From Citrobacter freundii (GTDB lineage: Bacteria > Bacteroidota > Bacteroidia > Chitinophagales > Chitinophagaceae): DNA of 64,000 nucleotides. This document shows, one piece after another, positions 43,055 to 51,227 of the stretch. The DNA lies in contig QFQQ01000004.1 of NCBI GenBank assembly GCA_003243445.1, forward strand, positions 122,752 through 186,751, given 5' to 3'. Positions within the stretch are counted from its first letter, which is position 1, and every line of letters starts with the position of its first letter. A program made the translations under genes and the position numbers. Under the pieces are notes generated by a model. It made no database searches and was not told where the DNA came from. It saw only the letters and a list, made by a program, of their open reading frames with translations.

Positions 43055-43070
43055 TAGACCGATTGGTCTA
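43055..43070. promoter_or_regulatory. Autoregulatory TetR operator
   Basis: TAGACC, GATT, GGTCTA: an inverted repeat 30 bp upstream of the tetR ATG with the same half-site as the 34-bp palindrome upstream of the SDR gene. Confidence 0.82.
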
Positions 43071-43118
43071 ATTTCCAAAATTCTTTTTCATTTTAACAAA
43101 TCGTTGAAGTCGATTTGC

Positions 43119-43270
43119 GATGATAGATGTTCGATGGTCGGGCTGCGCGGTTTGAAAGGGAACTATAGGTATGGAGAGTTTATCAGCAAATTTTACCTTG
43201 ATCAACGTTCATCTGCCTGCGTGGCCGGCTATCGACCATCGAACATCCATCATCGAACATCGAACATCCG
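43119..43270. repeat. Long inverted repeat M between divergent genes, 7-bp words
   Basis: The left arm (43119-43142) has three words (GATGATA, GATGTTC, GATGGTC). The right arm (43228-43270) has five to six complementary words (GACCATC, GAACATC, CATCATC, GAACATC, GAACATC). The surplus in the right arm is 14 bp, two words. It occupies the divergent region between tetR and holB and its right arm ends 12 bp before a -7 promoter box. Confidence 0.85.
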
Positions 43271-43281
43271 TCCCCGGACCT

Positions 43282-43289
43282 TATCTTTG
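43282..43289 (+). promoter_or_regulatory. -7 promoter element of holB
   Basis: TATCTTTG matches the Bacteroidota -7 consensus TAnnTTTG. It ends 4 bp before the holB ATG, implying a very short or absent leader. Confidence 0.6.
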
Positions 43290-43293
43290 CCCG

Positions 43294-44493
43294 ATGCAAT
43301 TCGCTGATATAATCGGGCAACTGGAACTGAAACAGGAATTACCTGAGCTGATGCAGGACAATCGTCTTGCCCACGCGCTTTTATTTCTTGGAAAAGAAGG
43401 AAGTGGCGGGTTGCCGCTTGCGCTGGCATTTGCACAATTTGTGGTGTGTGAAAAGGTCAATGGGAAAAAAGCTGATCCGGGTCCATCGTTATTCGGTGAA
43501 GCGGAACCGGCGATGACAGCTTTGAAAATGATGGATTCCTGCGGTGTCTGCCCTTCCTGCGTGAAGGCGAAACAGTATGTTCACCCGGATATCCATTTTT
43601 CTTATCCCGTAGTAACGAAAAAAGCCGGATCTCCCCCACTCAGCACGGACTATATCACGGAATGGCGCGAGTTCATCACGCAATATCCTTATGGGAATGT
43701 ATATGACTGGCTGCAGTTCATCGGTGCGGAGAATAAGCAGGGTAATATCACGGCACAGGAGTGTAATGATATTATCCGCAAACTCAACCTGAAGAGTTTT
43801 GAAAGTGAGTACAAGGTATTGGTGATGTGGCTTCCGGAATATCTGGGTAATGAAGGTAATAAGTTACTGAAGCTGATCGAAGAGCCGCCGCCGAACACGC
43901 TGTTCATCCTGGTAGCGGAAAATGAGTCGCTGATCCTGCAGACCATTCTGAGCCGGTGTCAGTTGGTGAAGATCCCGATGCTGGAGCCGGCCGACATAGA
44001 ACAGGCCCTCATTGCGAGAAATAATACGGATCTGAATATTGCCCGGCAGGTGGCCGGAGTCGCAGAGGGCAATTATCGCGAAGCACTGCAATTGGTCCAG
44101 CATGCGGATGAAGATTGGCAAAGCCTGCTTCGTGACTGGCTGAACGCGATCATGAAAACCGGTCCGGTGGCCCAGGTCAAATGGGTGGAAGAGATCAGCA
44201 AACTCGGTCGCGAGAAGCAGAAACAGTTCCTGCGTTATTTCAATCATCTGCTGGAACAATCCGTGCGCTTGCGGATCCTTGGCGATGCAGTTGCTGGTCT
44301 GATCGGTGAAAAAGACCGCGATTTTGCGCTTAGATTGAACAAGATCACCGAGATCGAGCAGCAACAGGCTATTATCAACGAACTTGATAACGCAGCATAT
44401 TATATTGAAAGGAATGCTAATTCGAAGATGTTATTTCATGCATTGACGATAAAGGTTTACCATATTATCCGGGATAAAGTGGTTATGGGGTAG
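43294..44493 (+). CDS. holB: DNA polymerase III subunit delta'
   Basis: 399 residues from the ATG at 43294 (MQFADIIGQLELKQELPELM). The longer frame from 43171 translates the repeat region and is rejected. It is an AAA+ clamp-loader subunit. The Walker A region is degenerate (FLGKEGSGGLPLALAFA), as usual for delta', followed by a zinc-ribbon-like CGVCPSCVKAKQYVHPD, the sensor segment KLIEEPPPNTLFILVAE and SRCQLVKIPML (SRC motif). It loads the beta clamp during replication. It is followed by ricT, the common Bacteroidota order, with a repeat element between. Confidence 0.95.
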   Translation: MQFADIIGQLELKQELPELMQDNRLAHALLFLGKEGSGGLPLALAFAQFVVCEKVNGKKADPGPSLFGEAEPAMTALKMMDSCGVCPSCVKAKQYVHPDIHFSYPVVTKKAGSPPLSTDYITEWREFITQYPYGNVYDWLQFIGAENKQGNITAQECNDIIRKLNLKSFESEYKVLVMWLPEYLGNEGNKLLKLIEEPPPNTLFILVAENESLILQTILSRCQLVKIPMLEPADIEQALIARNNTDLNIARQVAGVAEGNYREALQLVQHADEDWQSLLRDWLNAIMKTGPVAQVKWVEEISKLGREKQKQFLRYFNHLLEQSVRLRILGDAVAGLIGEKDRDFALRLNKITEIEQQQAIINELDNAAYYIERNANSKMLFHALTIKVYHIIRDKVVMG

Positions 44494-44499
44494 GAGAAG

Positions 44500-44632
44500 A
44501 AGGTTCCAGGAGTTCCAGAGGTTTCAGAGGTTCCATAGGTTAGGGTCGTTTCAAATTAAACTTTGCCAATTTCAATTCCAGGCGACTCCAACCTTTGGAC
44601 CCTCTGAAACCTCTGGAACTTCTGGAACCTTT
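44500..44632. repeat. Long inverted repeat N, 9-bp words
   Basis: The left arm (44500-44542) reads TTCCAGGAG, TTCCAGAGG, TTTCAGAGG, TTCCATAGG. The right arm (44587-44632) is complementary with a few mismatches. It has the same word family as the elements at 11823 and 41279. It begins 6 bp after the holB stop, between co-directional genes. Confidence 0.88.
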
Positions 44633-44908
44633 CCCTTCCCTTCCTCTCGATTATGAGACCGTTTTCGCAATAAAATTGTATTTTCGGGCTAAGAGGTTAG
44701 GAGTGAAAGGAAAACGTTGATGTTTGAAGAGTGCCTGATCTATTAAGAATTGAGCTGCGGGTTGTTTATATATATACACCATATCTCCTGAATTATGTCC
44801 GTTTGCAGGACGGGAACATGAGAATATCGCCTTTGAGGTGACGCATCTTTCTTAATAGCTCCGCTCACATCACGCTTCCACAGTATTAATTTATTAATTG
44901 TCAACAGA
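44633..44908. other. Leader region of ricT
   Basis: These 276 bp after repeat N hold no gene that I can support. A minus-strand frame at 44743-45006 overlaps the ricT start and shows no family. The AT-rich stretch near 44880-44905 probably contains the ricT promoter. Confidence 0.45.
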
Positions 44909-46387
44909 ATGGGATGTACTAGTTGCGGTACCGCCACCGGCGGTAAACCAGGCGGTTGCAAAAGTAATGGAGGCTGTAGTACAGGCGGGTGTAACAGGAT
45001 GAACACCTATGACTGGCTGCACAATTTGCCCATCGCCGACATAGATAGCAGTTGTAAGGTAATAGAGATCAGTTTCAATAAAGGAACACGCAAAGACTTT
45101 TTCCGTAACCCAACGCTCCAGCAATTCGAAAAAGGTGAGATGCTGGCGGTCGAAGGGATCAGCGGTTTTGACGTTGGCGAGGTTTCTTTAACCGGTGAGA
45201 TCGTCCGTCTTCAAATGAAAAAACGCAATGTGCGGGAAGACAATCCGGAGATGAAAAAGGTATTACGTGTGGCAACAGAACGTGACCTGGACATCATGAA
45301 GCAGAACAAAGCCCGTGAACCAGAAGCCGTGATCCGCAGCCGGGCTATTGCAAAACAACTGAAGCTCGACATGAAGATCAGCCAGGTAGAAATGCAGGCT
45401 GACGGTAGAAAAGCGACTTTCTTCTACATAGCAGATGGTCGCGTGGACTTCCGGGAACTGATCAAGGTCTATGCGTCCGAGTTCAAAGTAAAAGTTGAAA
45501 TGCGCCAGATCGGGGCCCGCCAGGAAGCAGGTAAAGTAGGGGGAATCGGAAGTTGCGGCCGCGAATTATGCTGCAGCACCTGGCTGACCGATTTCAAATC
45601 AGTGAATACAGCAGCGGCGCGTTACCAGAATCTTTCCATCAACCAGACAAAACTCAGCGGTCAGTGCGGCAGATTGAAATGCTGCCTGAACTATGAGCTG
45701 GATACATATCTCGATGCATTGCAGCATTTCCCTGACAACTGTGATCAGATCCAGGTGGCAAAAGGAAATGCCTATCTTATCAAAAAAGATATCTTCAAAA
45801 ACCTGATGTGGTATACGCTTCCTGACAGCACGAAGCAGTATCCGCTTACGATCGAGCGCGTGTTAAAGATCAAGTCGCTGAACAGGCAGGGTGTGATCCC
45901 CGATGAACTGGAAGCAGTTGAGATCACGTCTACCAAACCAAAAGAAGTAGAACCTGAATTTGTGGATGTGGTTGGTCAGATCAGTCTCCGCAGCCTGGAG
46001 AAAGCTGATAAGAAACGCAAACAGCAACATCATCAGCAAAAACTTCAGCAGGGTCAGGGTCAGCGCCCACAACAAAGGCAGGCCGGCGTTCAGCCTCAGC
46101 AAAAGCAGGGTGTTCCTCCTCAGCAAAGACAGGGAACTCCGCCGCAAAAACAAGGCGGCACTCAGCAGCAAGGCGGACAACAACAGGGTGGTCAGCAACA
46201 TAAAGGCCAGCAACAGCAAAGACCACAGCATAACCGTCCGCAGCAACAGGCTGGCGGCGGACAGCAGCACGGTCAGGGCGGTCAGCAAAAAGGTCAGCAG
46301 CAAGGGCAACAGGGAAAACGGCCACAACAACCGCAGCGGAACCCGAATCAACAACGACCGCCACAGGAACCGAAAAAAGATCAATAA
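44909..46387 (+). CDS. ricT: RicT/PSP1-family protein with a long Gln-rich tail
   Basis: 492 residues. A Cys/Gly-rich head (MGCTSCGTATGGKPGGCKSN) precedes the PSP1 domain (about 45-300), which has the cysteine pattern GIGSCGRELCCSTWL and GQCGRLKCCLNYE that in Bacillus RicT helps hold iron-sulfur clusters in the RicAFT complex acting with RNase Y. The last 125 residues are a low-complexity Gln/Gly/Pro/Arg tail, likely disordered. The family normally ends soon after the PSP1 domain, so the tail is an extension. It follows holB, the usual order. A terminator comes 9 bp after the stop. Confidence 0.92.
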   Translation: MGCTSCGTATGGKPGGCKSNGGCSTGGCNRMNTYDWLHNLPIADIDSSCKVIEISFNKGTRKDFFRNPTLQQFEKGEMLAVEGISGFDVGEVSLTGEIVRLQMKKRNVREDNPEMKKVLRVATERDLDIMKQNKAREPEAVIRSRAIAKQLKLDMKISQVEMQADGRKATFFYIADGRVDFRELIKVYASEFKVKVEMRQIGARQEAGKVGGIGSCGRELCCSTWLTDFKSVNTAAARYQNLSINQTKLSGQCGRLKCCLNYELDTYLDALQHFPDNCDQIQVAKGNAYLIKKDIFKNLMWYTLPDSTKQYPLTIERVLKIKSLNRQGVIPDELEAVEITSTKPKEVEPEFVDVVGQISLRSLEKADKKRKQQHHQQKLQQGQGQRPQQRQAGVQPQQKQGVPPQQRQGTPPQKQGGTQQQGGQQQGGQQHKGQQQQRPQHNRPQQQAGGGQQHGQGGQQKGQQQGQQGKRPQQPQRNPNQQRPPQEPKKDQ

Positions 46388-46395
46388 GATTTTAT

Positions 46396-46425
46396 AAAGG
46401 TGAGCAGAGATGCTCACCTTTTTTG
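46396..46425 (+). terminator. Terminator after ricT
   Basis: AAAGGTGAGCA (46396-46406) pairs perfectly with TGCTCACCTTT (46411-46421) over GAGA, followed by TTT. Confidence 0.88.
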
Positions 46426-46557
46426 TGTGAAAACACAACTTACCGCTGTCAAATCATCGCTTCTTCTCCTTTTCTTCACTCCAGGCTCAGCTATTAACCC
46501 CATTACGTTCTAAGCTATTATTCTGAATTTCAGATATAAACTCAACATAAACAGCTT

Positions 46558-46589
46558 GTTGTCCGATTGGACAACTCTAATTATATTTG
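46558..46589 (+). promoter_or_regulatory. Promoter and operator of the first toxin-antitoxin locus
   Basis: GTTGTCC, GATT, GGACAAC (46558-46575) is a perfect inverted repeat. It overlaps a -33 TTG (46559-46561). TATATTTG (46582-46589), an exact -7 box, follows after 20 bp. The toxin ATG is 2 bp further on. The arrangement fits autorepression by the antitoxin. Confidence 0.75.
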
Positions 46590-46591
46590 AA

Positions 46592-46941
46592 ATGCGAAAA
46601 CGTAAGATTCTTTTTTCAAAGGCTATTTCAGAGAGTTTTTTGAAAAACAACAGCCAAAAATGAAAGATAAAATCCGTTATGTACTTCGGCTGGTTACTGA
46701 ACTGGAAAATATTCCAGTGACTTATTTTAAACACCTGGCCGGTACGGATGGATTATATGAAATACGTGCTTAACAAGGAAGCAATATATTTCGGATATTC
46801 TGCTTCTTTGATTCAGGCAACGTGATTATTGTAGGACATGGCTTCTCAAAAAAAACCGAAAAGACACCGCCATCCGAACTGGCAAAAGCGTTAAAAATAA
46901 AAAATGAATTTTTTTATGAAAAAGAAGCTGACAACACTTGA
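46592..46941 (+). pseudogene. Broken RelE/HigB-type (Gp49-like) toxin gene
   Basis: The frame starts MRKRKILFS at 46592 and ends early at a TGA (46661). From about 46612 the family sequence continues in another frame (YFREFFEKQQPKMKDKIRY then VLRLVTELENIPVTYFKHL and GLYEIRA), so a frameshift lies near the T-run at 46610-46617. At 46771 an in-frame TAA interrupts it, after which the sequence resumes in frame as QGSNIFRIFCFFDSGNVIIV, GHGFSKKTEKTPPSELAKAL and KIKNEFFYE to a TGA at 46939-46941. The pieces together match the phage Gp49-like HigB toxin family over its whole length. Two lesions mean it is not expected to be active. Its end overlaps the antitoxin start, as in intact loci. Confidence 0.85.
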
Positions 46942-47215
46942 TGAGTTTATAGATGAAACAGCAGGACCAATTGGTTCAAAGAAAAGACAAAAGTTCGAAG
47001 CCGGATATGAAGCATTTAAACTGGGTGTGCTTATTCAACAGGCTCGTCAAAAAAAAGGTCTTACACAAGAGCAAGTGGCGGAGCGATCCGGTACGGACAA
47101 GGCATATATATCAAAGCTTGAAAAAGACCTGAAAGACGTGCGTTTTTCCACACTCCAACGCATCATTGAACTGGGGCTCGGTGGCAATCTCAAGATCTCA
47201 ATCACTTTCCGCTAA
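46916..47215 (+). CDS. HigA-type XRE antitoxin without a functional toxin
   Basis: About 99 residues from the ATG at 46916 (MKKKLTTLDEFIDETAG); an ATG at 46904 would add four. A helix-turn-helix of the XRE type spans about 38-90 (LIQQARQKKGLTQEQVAERSGTDKAYISKLEKD). The N-terminal arm is typical of antitoxins paired with Gp49-like toxins. The gene appears intact although its toxin partner has a frameshift and a nonsense codon. It can probably still bind the palindrome at 46558-46575 and possibly affect the second locus downstream. A terminator follows at 47310. Confidence 0.9.
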   Translation: MKKKLTTLDEFIDETAGPIGSKKRQKFEAGYEAFKLGVLIQQARQKKGLTQEQVAERSGTDKAYISKLEKDLKDVRFSTLQRIIELGLGGNLKISITFR

Positions 47216-47309
47216 AGCTATTGAAGTGAAATCGTCTTTCATCCATTATTCCTTTTCAAAGAGACAGGTACCTATAGCTAAGACAACCATTAAATGACTA
47301 CAGAAAATG

Positions 47310-47340
47310 GGCTGTCTCACTTTTGAGACAGCCTTTTTTT
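47310..47340 (+). terminator. Terminator between the two toxin-antitoxin loci
   Basis: GGCTGTCTCA (47310-47319) pairs perfectly with TGAGACAGCC (47324-47333) and is followed by seven Ts. Confidence 0.88.
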
Positions 47341-47489
47341 GTGTGAAAAAACTTATAATAAAGTGGAGAACACATTCATCGCGGGTAAAATCTCACAAAA
47401 TCTCGTTGTTTTTACTTTGAACGAGGTTATAAAACCCGCCTGATTCCCCCTAACTCACTATAGTTTCGTCAGGATAAAACATCCAGTAA

Positions 47490-47510
47490 AAGTTCCCAAA
47501 ACGGGAACTT
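47490..47510. promoter_or_regulatory. Probable operator of the second toxin-antitoxin locus
   Basis: AAGTTCCC, AAAAC, GGGAACTT is a perfect inverted repeat about 28 bp before the toxin start. A second, wider pair, CTCACTATA (near 47453) and TATAGTGAG (near 47533), brackets it. Confidence 0.7.
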
Positions 47511-47537
47511 CTTTTTACCTTCATTAAACTAAATATA

Positions 47538-47831
47538 GTGAGAGTGTTGACTAAAGCCGTTCTTCGGGAATATTGGAAGAAATTTCCGGAAGTGGAGGAA
47601 CAATTGAAATCCTGGCATATGGAAGCTTCCCGCGCCAAATGGCGGAAGCCTGCTGATGTGATAAAGAACTATCCCGGTACAAAGGTTCTATCGGATAATC
47701 GTATTGTTTTTAATATCAAAGGGAATAAATACCGGCTGATAGTAAAAATCAACTACGAGTATCAGATAACATGGGTAAGGTTCATTGGAACACACAACGA
47801 ATATGATGTTATTGATGCAACTAAAATTTAA
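47538..47831 (+). CDS. higB: HigB-family mRNA interferase toxin
   Basis: 97 residues starting at GTG (MRVLTKAVLREYWKKFPEVEEQL). The sequence fits the HigB_toxin family: WKKFPEVEEQLKSWHMEASRAKW, NRIVFNIKGNKYRLIVKINYEY, and the C-terminal VRFIGTHNEYDVIDA. These toxins cleave mRNA, often on the ribosome, and are held in check by the neighbouring antitoxin. The antitoxin gene follows after 3 bp, so the order is toxin first, as in other HigBA systems. The reading frame is intact. A palindromic operator lies upstream. Confidence 0.93.
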   Translation: MRVLTKAVLREYWKKFPEVEEQLKSWHMEASRAKWRKPADVIKNYPGTKVLSDNRIVFNIKGNKYRLIVKINYEYQITWVRFIGTHNEYDVIDATKI

Positions 47832-47834
47832 TCT

Positions 47835-48191
47835 ATGACCATCAAACTAATCAAAACAAAAAAGGAATATAAGACCGCCCTTAGCCGTCTCGAGAAAATA
47901 TTTGATGCTAAAAAAGGAACTGCCGAGGGAGATGAACTGGAGCTACTCGCCTTACTTATTGAGCATTACGAAAATCAACATTTTCCCATTGATCTTCCTG
48001 ATCCGATAGAAGCCATTAAATTCAGAATGGAGCAGATGGGCTATACCCAGAATGATCTGGGTGATATAATCGGCCAAAAAAGCCGTGCAAGCGAAGTACT
48101 TAATCGTAAACGAAAACTGTCCCTCGAAATGATACGACAAATACATGCGACAATGAATATTCCTACAGATGTTCTTATACAGGCATATTAA
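47835..48191 (+). CDS. higA: HigA-family XRE antitoxin
   Basis: 118 residues. The N-terminal part (1-55) is the toxin-interacting region (SRLEKIFDAKKGTAEGDELELLALLIEHYE). The helix-turn-helix is at about 68-110 (FRMEQMGYTQNDLGDIIGQKSRASEVLNRKRKLSLEMI). This is the long HigA type that pairs with HigB_toxin-family proteins. It should neutralise HigB and repress the operon at the palindrome 47490-47510. It converges on the GH3 gene with only 6 bp between the stop codons. Confidence 0.93.
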   Translation: MTIKLIKTKKEYKTALSRLEKIFDAKKGTAEGDELELLALLIEHYENQHFPIDLPDPIEAIKFRMEQMGYTQNDLGDIIGQKSRASEVLNRKRKLSLEMIRQIHATMNIPTDVLIQAY

Positions 48192-48197
48192 CGGTTA

Positions 48198-51116
48198 TCA
48201 TTTCGCACCCACCGCCCTGTAAATCGCATCCTGTATCTTCGCCCTCACCATCAGCGTCGCAAATTTTGAATTCTCTCTCGTAGGATAAACCCTGTTTGAC
48301 AAAAACACATACAGGATATTACTCTTCGGATCCGCCCACACACAAGTACCTGTATAACCCGTATGACCAAACGTCTGCGCCGATGCCAATTCAGAAGGAT
48401 ATGGATCTTTTCTGCTTGCATTGTCCTTTTCCGGCTTATCATAACCATAACCACGACGGCTGAATTTGCTCTGATAAGCAGTGAACAAACGGATCGTCTC
48501 CAGTTTTAAAAAGCGCTTTCCATTCAACTCACCGCCGTTCAGCAACATCTGGTAAAGTTTTGCCAGATCATACGCATCAGAAAATAACCCGGCATGACCA
48601 GCCACACCACCAAACATGGAAGATCCTTCGTCATGCACATCTCCTTCAAGCAATTGCTGACGGAAGAAATTATCCCTTTCAGTCGGTACAATCTTTTCCT
48701 TTGGAAAACGTGTCAAAGGCAAAAAACCTGTCGTCGCCATATTCATTTTTGAATAGAAGCTATCCTGCATGTATTTATCCAACGGCATTTTTGTAACCGC
48801 CTGCACGATCTCACCCAGAAAAATGAAATCAAGATCACTATATACATAAGCATTCTTTGCACCGATCTTGCTATCCAGGATACGCTTATGCAATGTATCA
48901 CGCCAGTCGCTGCGGATATACATTCCACTCGCCACCCTCAAGGGGAACTGCGCGGAATATGCATTTGCATAGATCGCAGGATTGGGCAATCCTGTTGCAG
49001 GATCAAGCGTTTCCTTATAAAACTGAATAAATGGCACCAATCCGGCCTGGTGCAGTAGAATATCTTTTATCAGCAGATTTGCTTTATTGCTTCCTTTCAC
49101 CCATGGCAGGTATTGCCCGAGTTTTTTATCCAGCCCCACTTTTCCTTCTTCATACAATTTCATGATCGCAACAGTCGTTGCGGAGATCTTTGTAACAGAA
49201 GCGAGGTCATAAATACTTTCAAGTGTAACCGGTGCCGATGGCTCGTATTGAAATTGCCCGAATGCTTTATGATAAATGATCTGACCATCCTTTGCGGCCA
49301 ACACTACACATCCCGGGAATGCGTGTTGCGCGATCGCATCGTTCGCAATGGAATCAACAGCGCTGAATTTACTTTCACCAACCGGGAACAAAGTGTTCTG
49401 TCCCATCTGCATCTTCAACCCATCACCATATTTGAAATTACAAACACGCACAGGTAATGTTCCTTCAGCAGTAAATTGTCCCTGTAACCAATCAGCCGCC
49501 GTATTCTGAAATATATCATCCCCTTCATTACAGCTTACCAGTGTTTGCGCTGCACAGAAGTTCTGCATAGACAGTACATTTCCAAAGACCATCGTAACGG
49601 CATTCGGTGCATTCAACTGATTCCACAGTTTGATCGCTTCCTTGCTGATGCCATAGTTATTGGCACGGCCGGGATTGACGCCGTGAATGCCCAGTACAAC
49701 CGCATCATATTTTCCTTCATAGATCGCTTTCAGGATCGTTCCACCTTTGGGCCCATCATCTTTATAAGAGAAAAAGAAAGTGTCTGCACCAAGATCTTCC
49801 TGCAGGCGTTTACCAAACTGGCTCAACTCACTTGTACCAAAGCCAACATACGCGATCTTCTTTTCTTTTTTGAGCGGCAGTGAAAGATATTCATTCCGGA
49901 AACCGGTTGGATTTACCATCTTAACCCAGGTCAATGCCTTGCGGGAAACCTCACGCCGGATCTCATCTGTCTTTGCATTCAGTTCATTTACCAGGTTATT
50001 GGTATCGATCGGTTTGACGTTGGCAAGGCCAAGTTTATATTTTTCTGTGAGAACTTTTTTACACTTTTCATTGATCTCATCCCAGGTAAGTTTCTTTTCC
50101 CTGATCGCTGTCTTTACTGCTTCGATCGTTTCAGGAACGCTTGCAGGAAGACAAAGCATATCATTTCCTGCCATCAATGCTTCAACTGAAATTGTACCGC
50201 CCGGGAAATACTTTGCGACACCTTTCATTTCAAGCGCATCAGTAAACGTAAGACCTTTATAGCCCAGATCATTCCTCAGGATGCCCGTCACGCTGTTCTT
50301 TGAAATGGATGTCGCCCTGTTTGCCGTTTTATCAATTGCCGGAATATACAGGTGAGCGATCATCATACTGCCGACGCCGGCTTCGATCATGGCGCGGAAG
50401 GGAACAAGCTCCAATGAATCAAGCTGACTGCGTACCTTCCTGATCACAGGCAGATCAAAATGCGAATCAACATCCACATCACCGTGCCCGGGGAAGTGCT
50501 TTGCACAGGCCATGATACCTGCATCCTGCATACCCTTCATATAACTCACACCAAATCTTGCCACTTTGTATTTGTCCTCTCCGAATGAACGATAGCCGAT
50601 CACCGGGTTGTTCGGGTTGTTATTGATATCAACTACCGGCGCATAGTTCACATGCACACCCAATCTTTTGCATTGTTCACCCACCGCAACACCCATACGA
50701 TAAATAAGTGCTGAATCCTGCAACGCTCCCAGTGTGATCTGATAGGGAAAACGCGTAACACTATCCAGCCGCATACCCAGACCATATTCACCATCGATGG
50801 TAACCATCAACGGGGTTTTCGCCATACTTTGATACGCATTCGTGAGATTTGCCTGTCTTACCGGACCACCCTGGAAAAAGCAAAGAGCGCCAACGTTATA
50901 CTGTGTGATATCATTCTGCACTTTGGCCACATGATCAGCCCCAAGATTTGAATGAGCCCTGATCACGATCAGCTGTGCAATACGTTGTTCCTCGGTCAAA
51001 CTATTGAACACACTGTCAACCCAGCCCTGTTGCGGTAACTGGCTTGTACGTTGTGCATCAGCAAGGAGGGGCAACATAGCGGATAGGATCAGTAACAGAC
51101 GGTAAGCTCTCATCAT
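48198..51116 (-). CDS. Glycoside hydrolase family 3 enzyme fused to a beta-lactamase-like domain
   Basis: About 972 residues from the ATG at 51116 (the ATG at 51113 is also possible), giving a signal peptide MMRAYRLLLILSAMLPLLADA. The GH3 catalytic domain (about 35-370) has the NagZ-type motif KHFPGHGDVDVDSHFDLP and the nucleophile region FTDALEMKGV. A GH3 C-terminal domain follows (about 420-570). The last 380 residues are a class C beta-lactamase/PBP-like domain with SVTK (SxxK), YSDLD (in the YxN position) and HTGYTGT. The combination suggests a periplasmic N-acetylglucosaminidase joined to a serine hydrolase, acting on peptidoglycan fragments. Such fusions are known in Bacteroidota. Confidence 0.93.
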   Translation of the reverse strand: MMRAYRLLLILSAMLPLLADAQRTSQLPQQGWVDSVFNSLTEEQRIAQLIVIRAHSNLGADHVAKVQNDITQYNVGALCFFQGGPVRQANLTNAYQSMAKTPLMVTIDGEYGLGMRLDSVTRFPYQITLGALQDSALIYRMGVAVGEQCKRLGVHVNYAPVVDINNNPNNPVIGYRSFGEDKYKVARFGVSYMKGMQDAGIMACAKHFPGHGDVDVDSHFDLPVIRKVRSQLDSLELVPFRAMIEAGVGSMMIAHLYIPAIDKTANRATSISKNSVTGILRNDLGYKGLTFTDALEMKGVAKYFPGGTISVEALMAGNDMLCLPASVPETIEAVKTAIREKKLTWDEINEKCKKVLTEKYKLGLANVKPIDTNNLVNELNAKTDEIRREVSRKALTWVKMVNPTGFRNEYLSLPLKKEKKIAYVGFGTSELSQFGKRLQEDLGADTFFFSYKDDGPKGGTILKAIYEGKYDAVVLGIHGVNPGRANNYGISKEAIKLWNQLNAPNAVTMVFGNVLSMQNFCAAQTLVSCNEGDDIFQNTAADWLQGQFTAEGTLPVRVCNFKYGDGLKMQMGQNTLFPVGESKFSAVDSIANDAIAQHAFPGCVVLAAKDGQIIYHKAFGQFQYEPSAPVTLESIYDLASVTKISATTVAIMKLYEEGKVGLDKKLGQYLPWVKGSNKANLLIKDILLHQAGLVPFIQFYKETLDPATGLPNPAIYANAYSAQFPLRVASGMYIRSDWRDTLHKRILDSKIGAKNAYVYSDLDFIFLGEIVQAVTKMPLDKYMQDSFYSKMNMATTGFLPLTRFPKEKIVPTERDNFFRQQLLEGDVHDEGSSMFGGVAGHAGLFSDAYDLAKLYQMLLNGGELNGKRFLKLETIRLFTAYQSKFSRRGYGYDKPEKDNASRKDPYPSELASAQTFGHTGYTGTCVWADPKSNILYVFLSNRVYPTRENSKFATLMVRAKIQDAIYRAVGAK

Positions 51117-51227
51117 ATTATAATTAATCGTCAGCATTAATAGCGATAAAATTAACCCTTTTGATGCGATTACGGCCCTAATAGTTGCTTAAAAATCACG
51201 TAGTGCAGGAATTATATTGTTGTGGTT

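Noticed and set aside
43171..43293. N-terminal extension of holB
   Set aside because: The extra 41 residues translate repeat element M; the delta' family starts at the ATG at 43294.
45863..46438. Long minus-strand frame opposite the RicT tail
   Set aside because: A Leu-rich mirror of the CAG/CAA repeats on the other strand; no start or family support.
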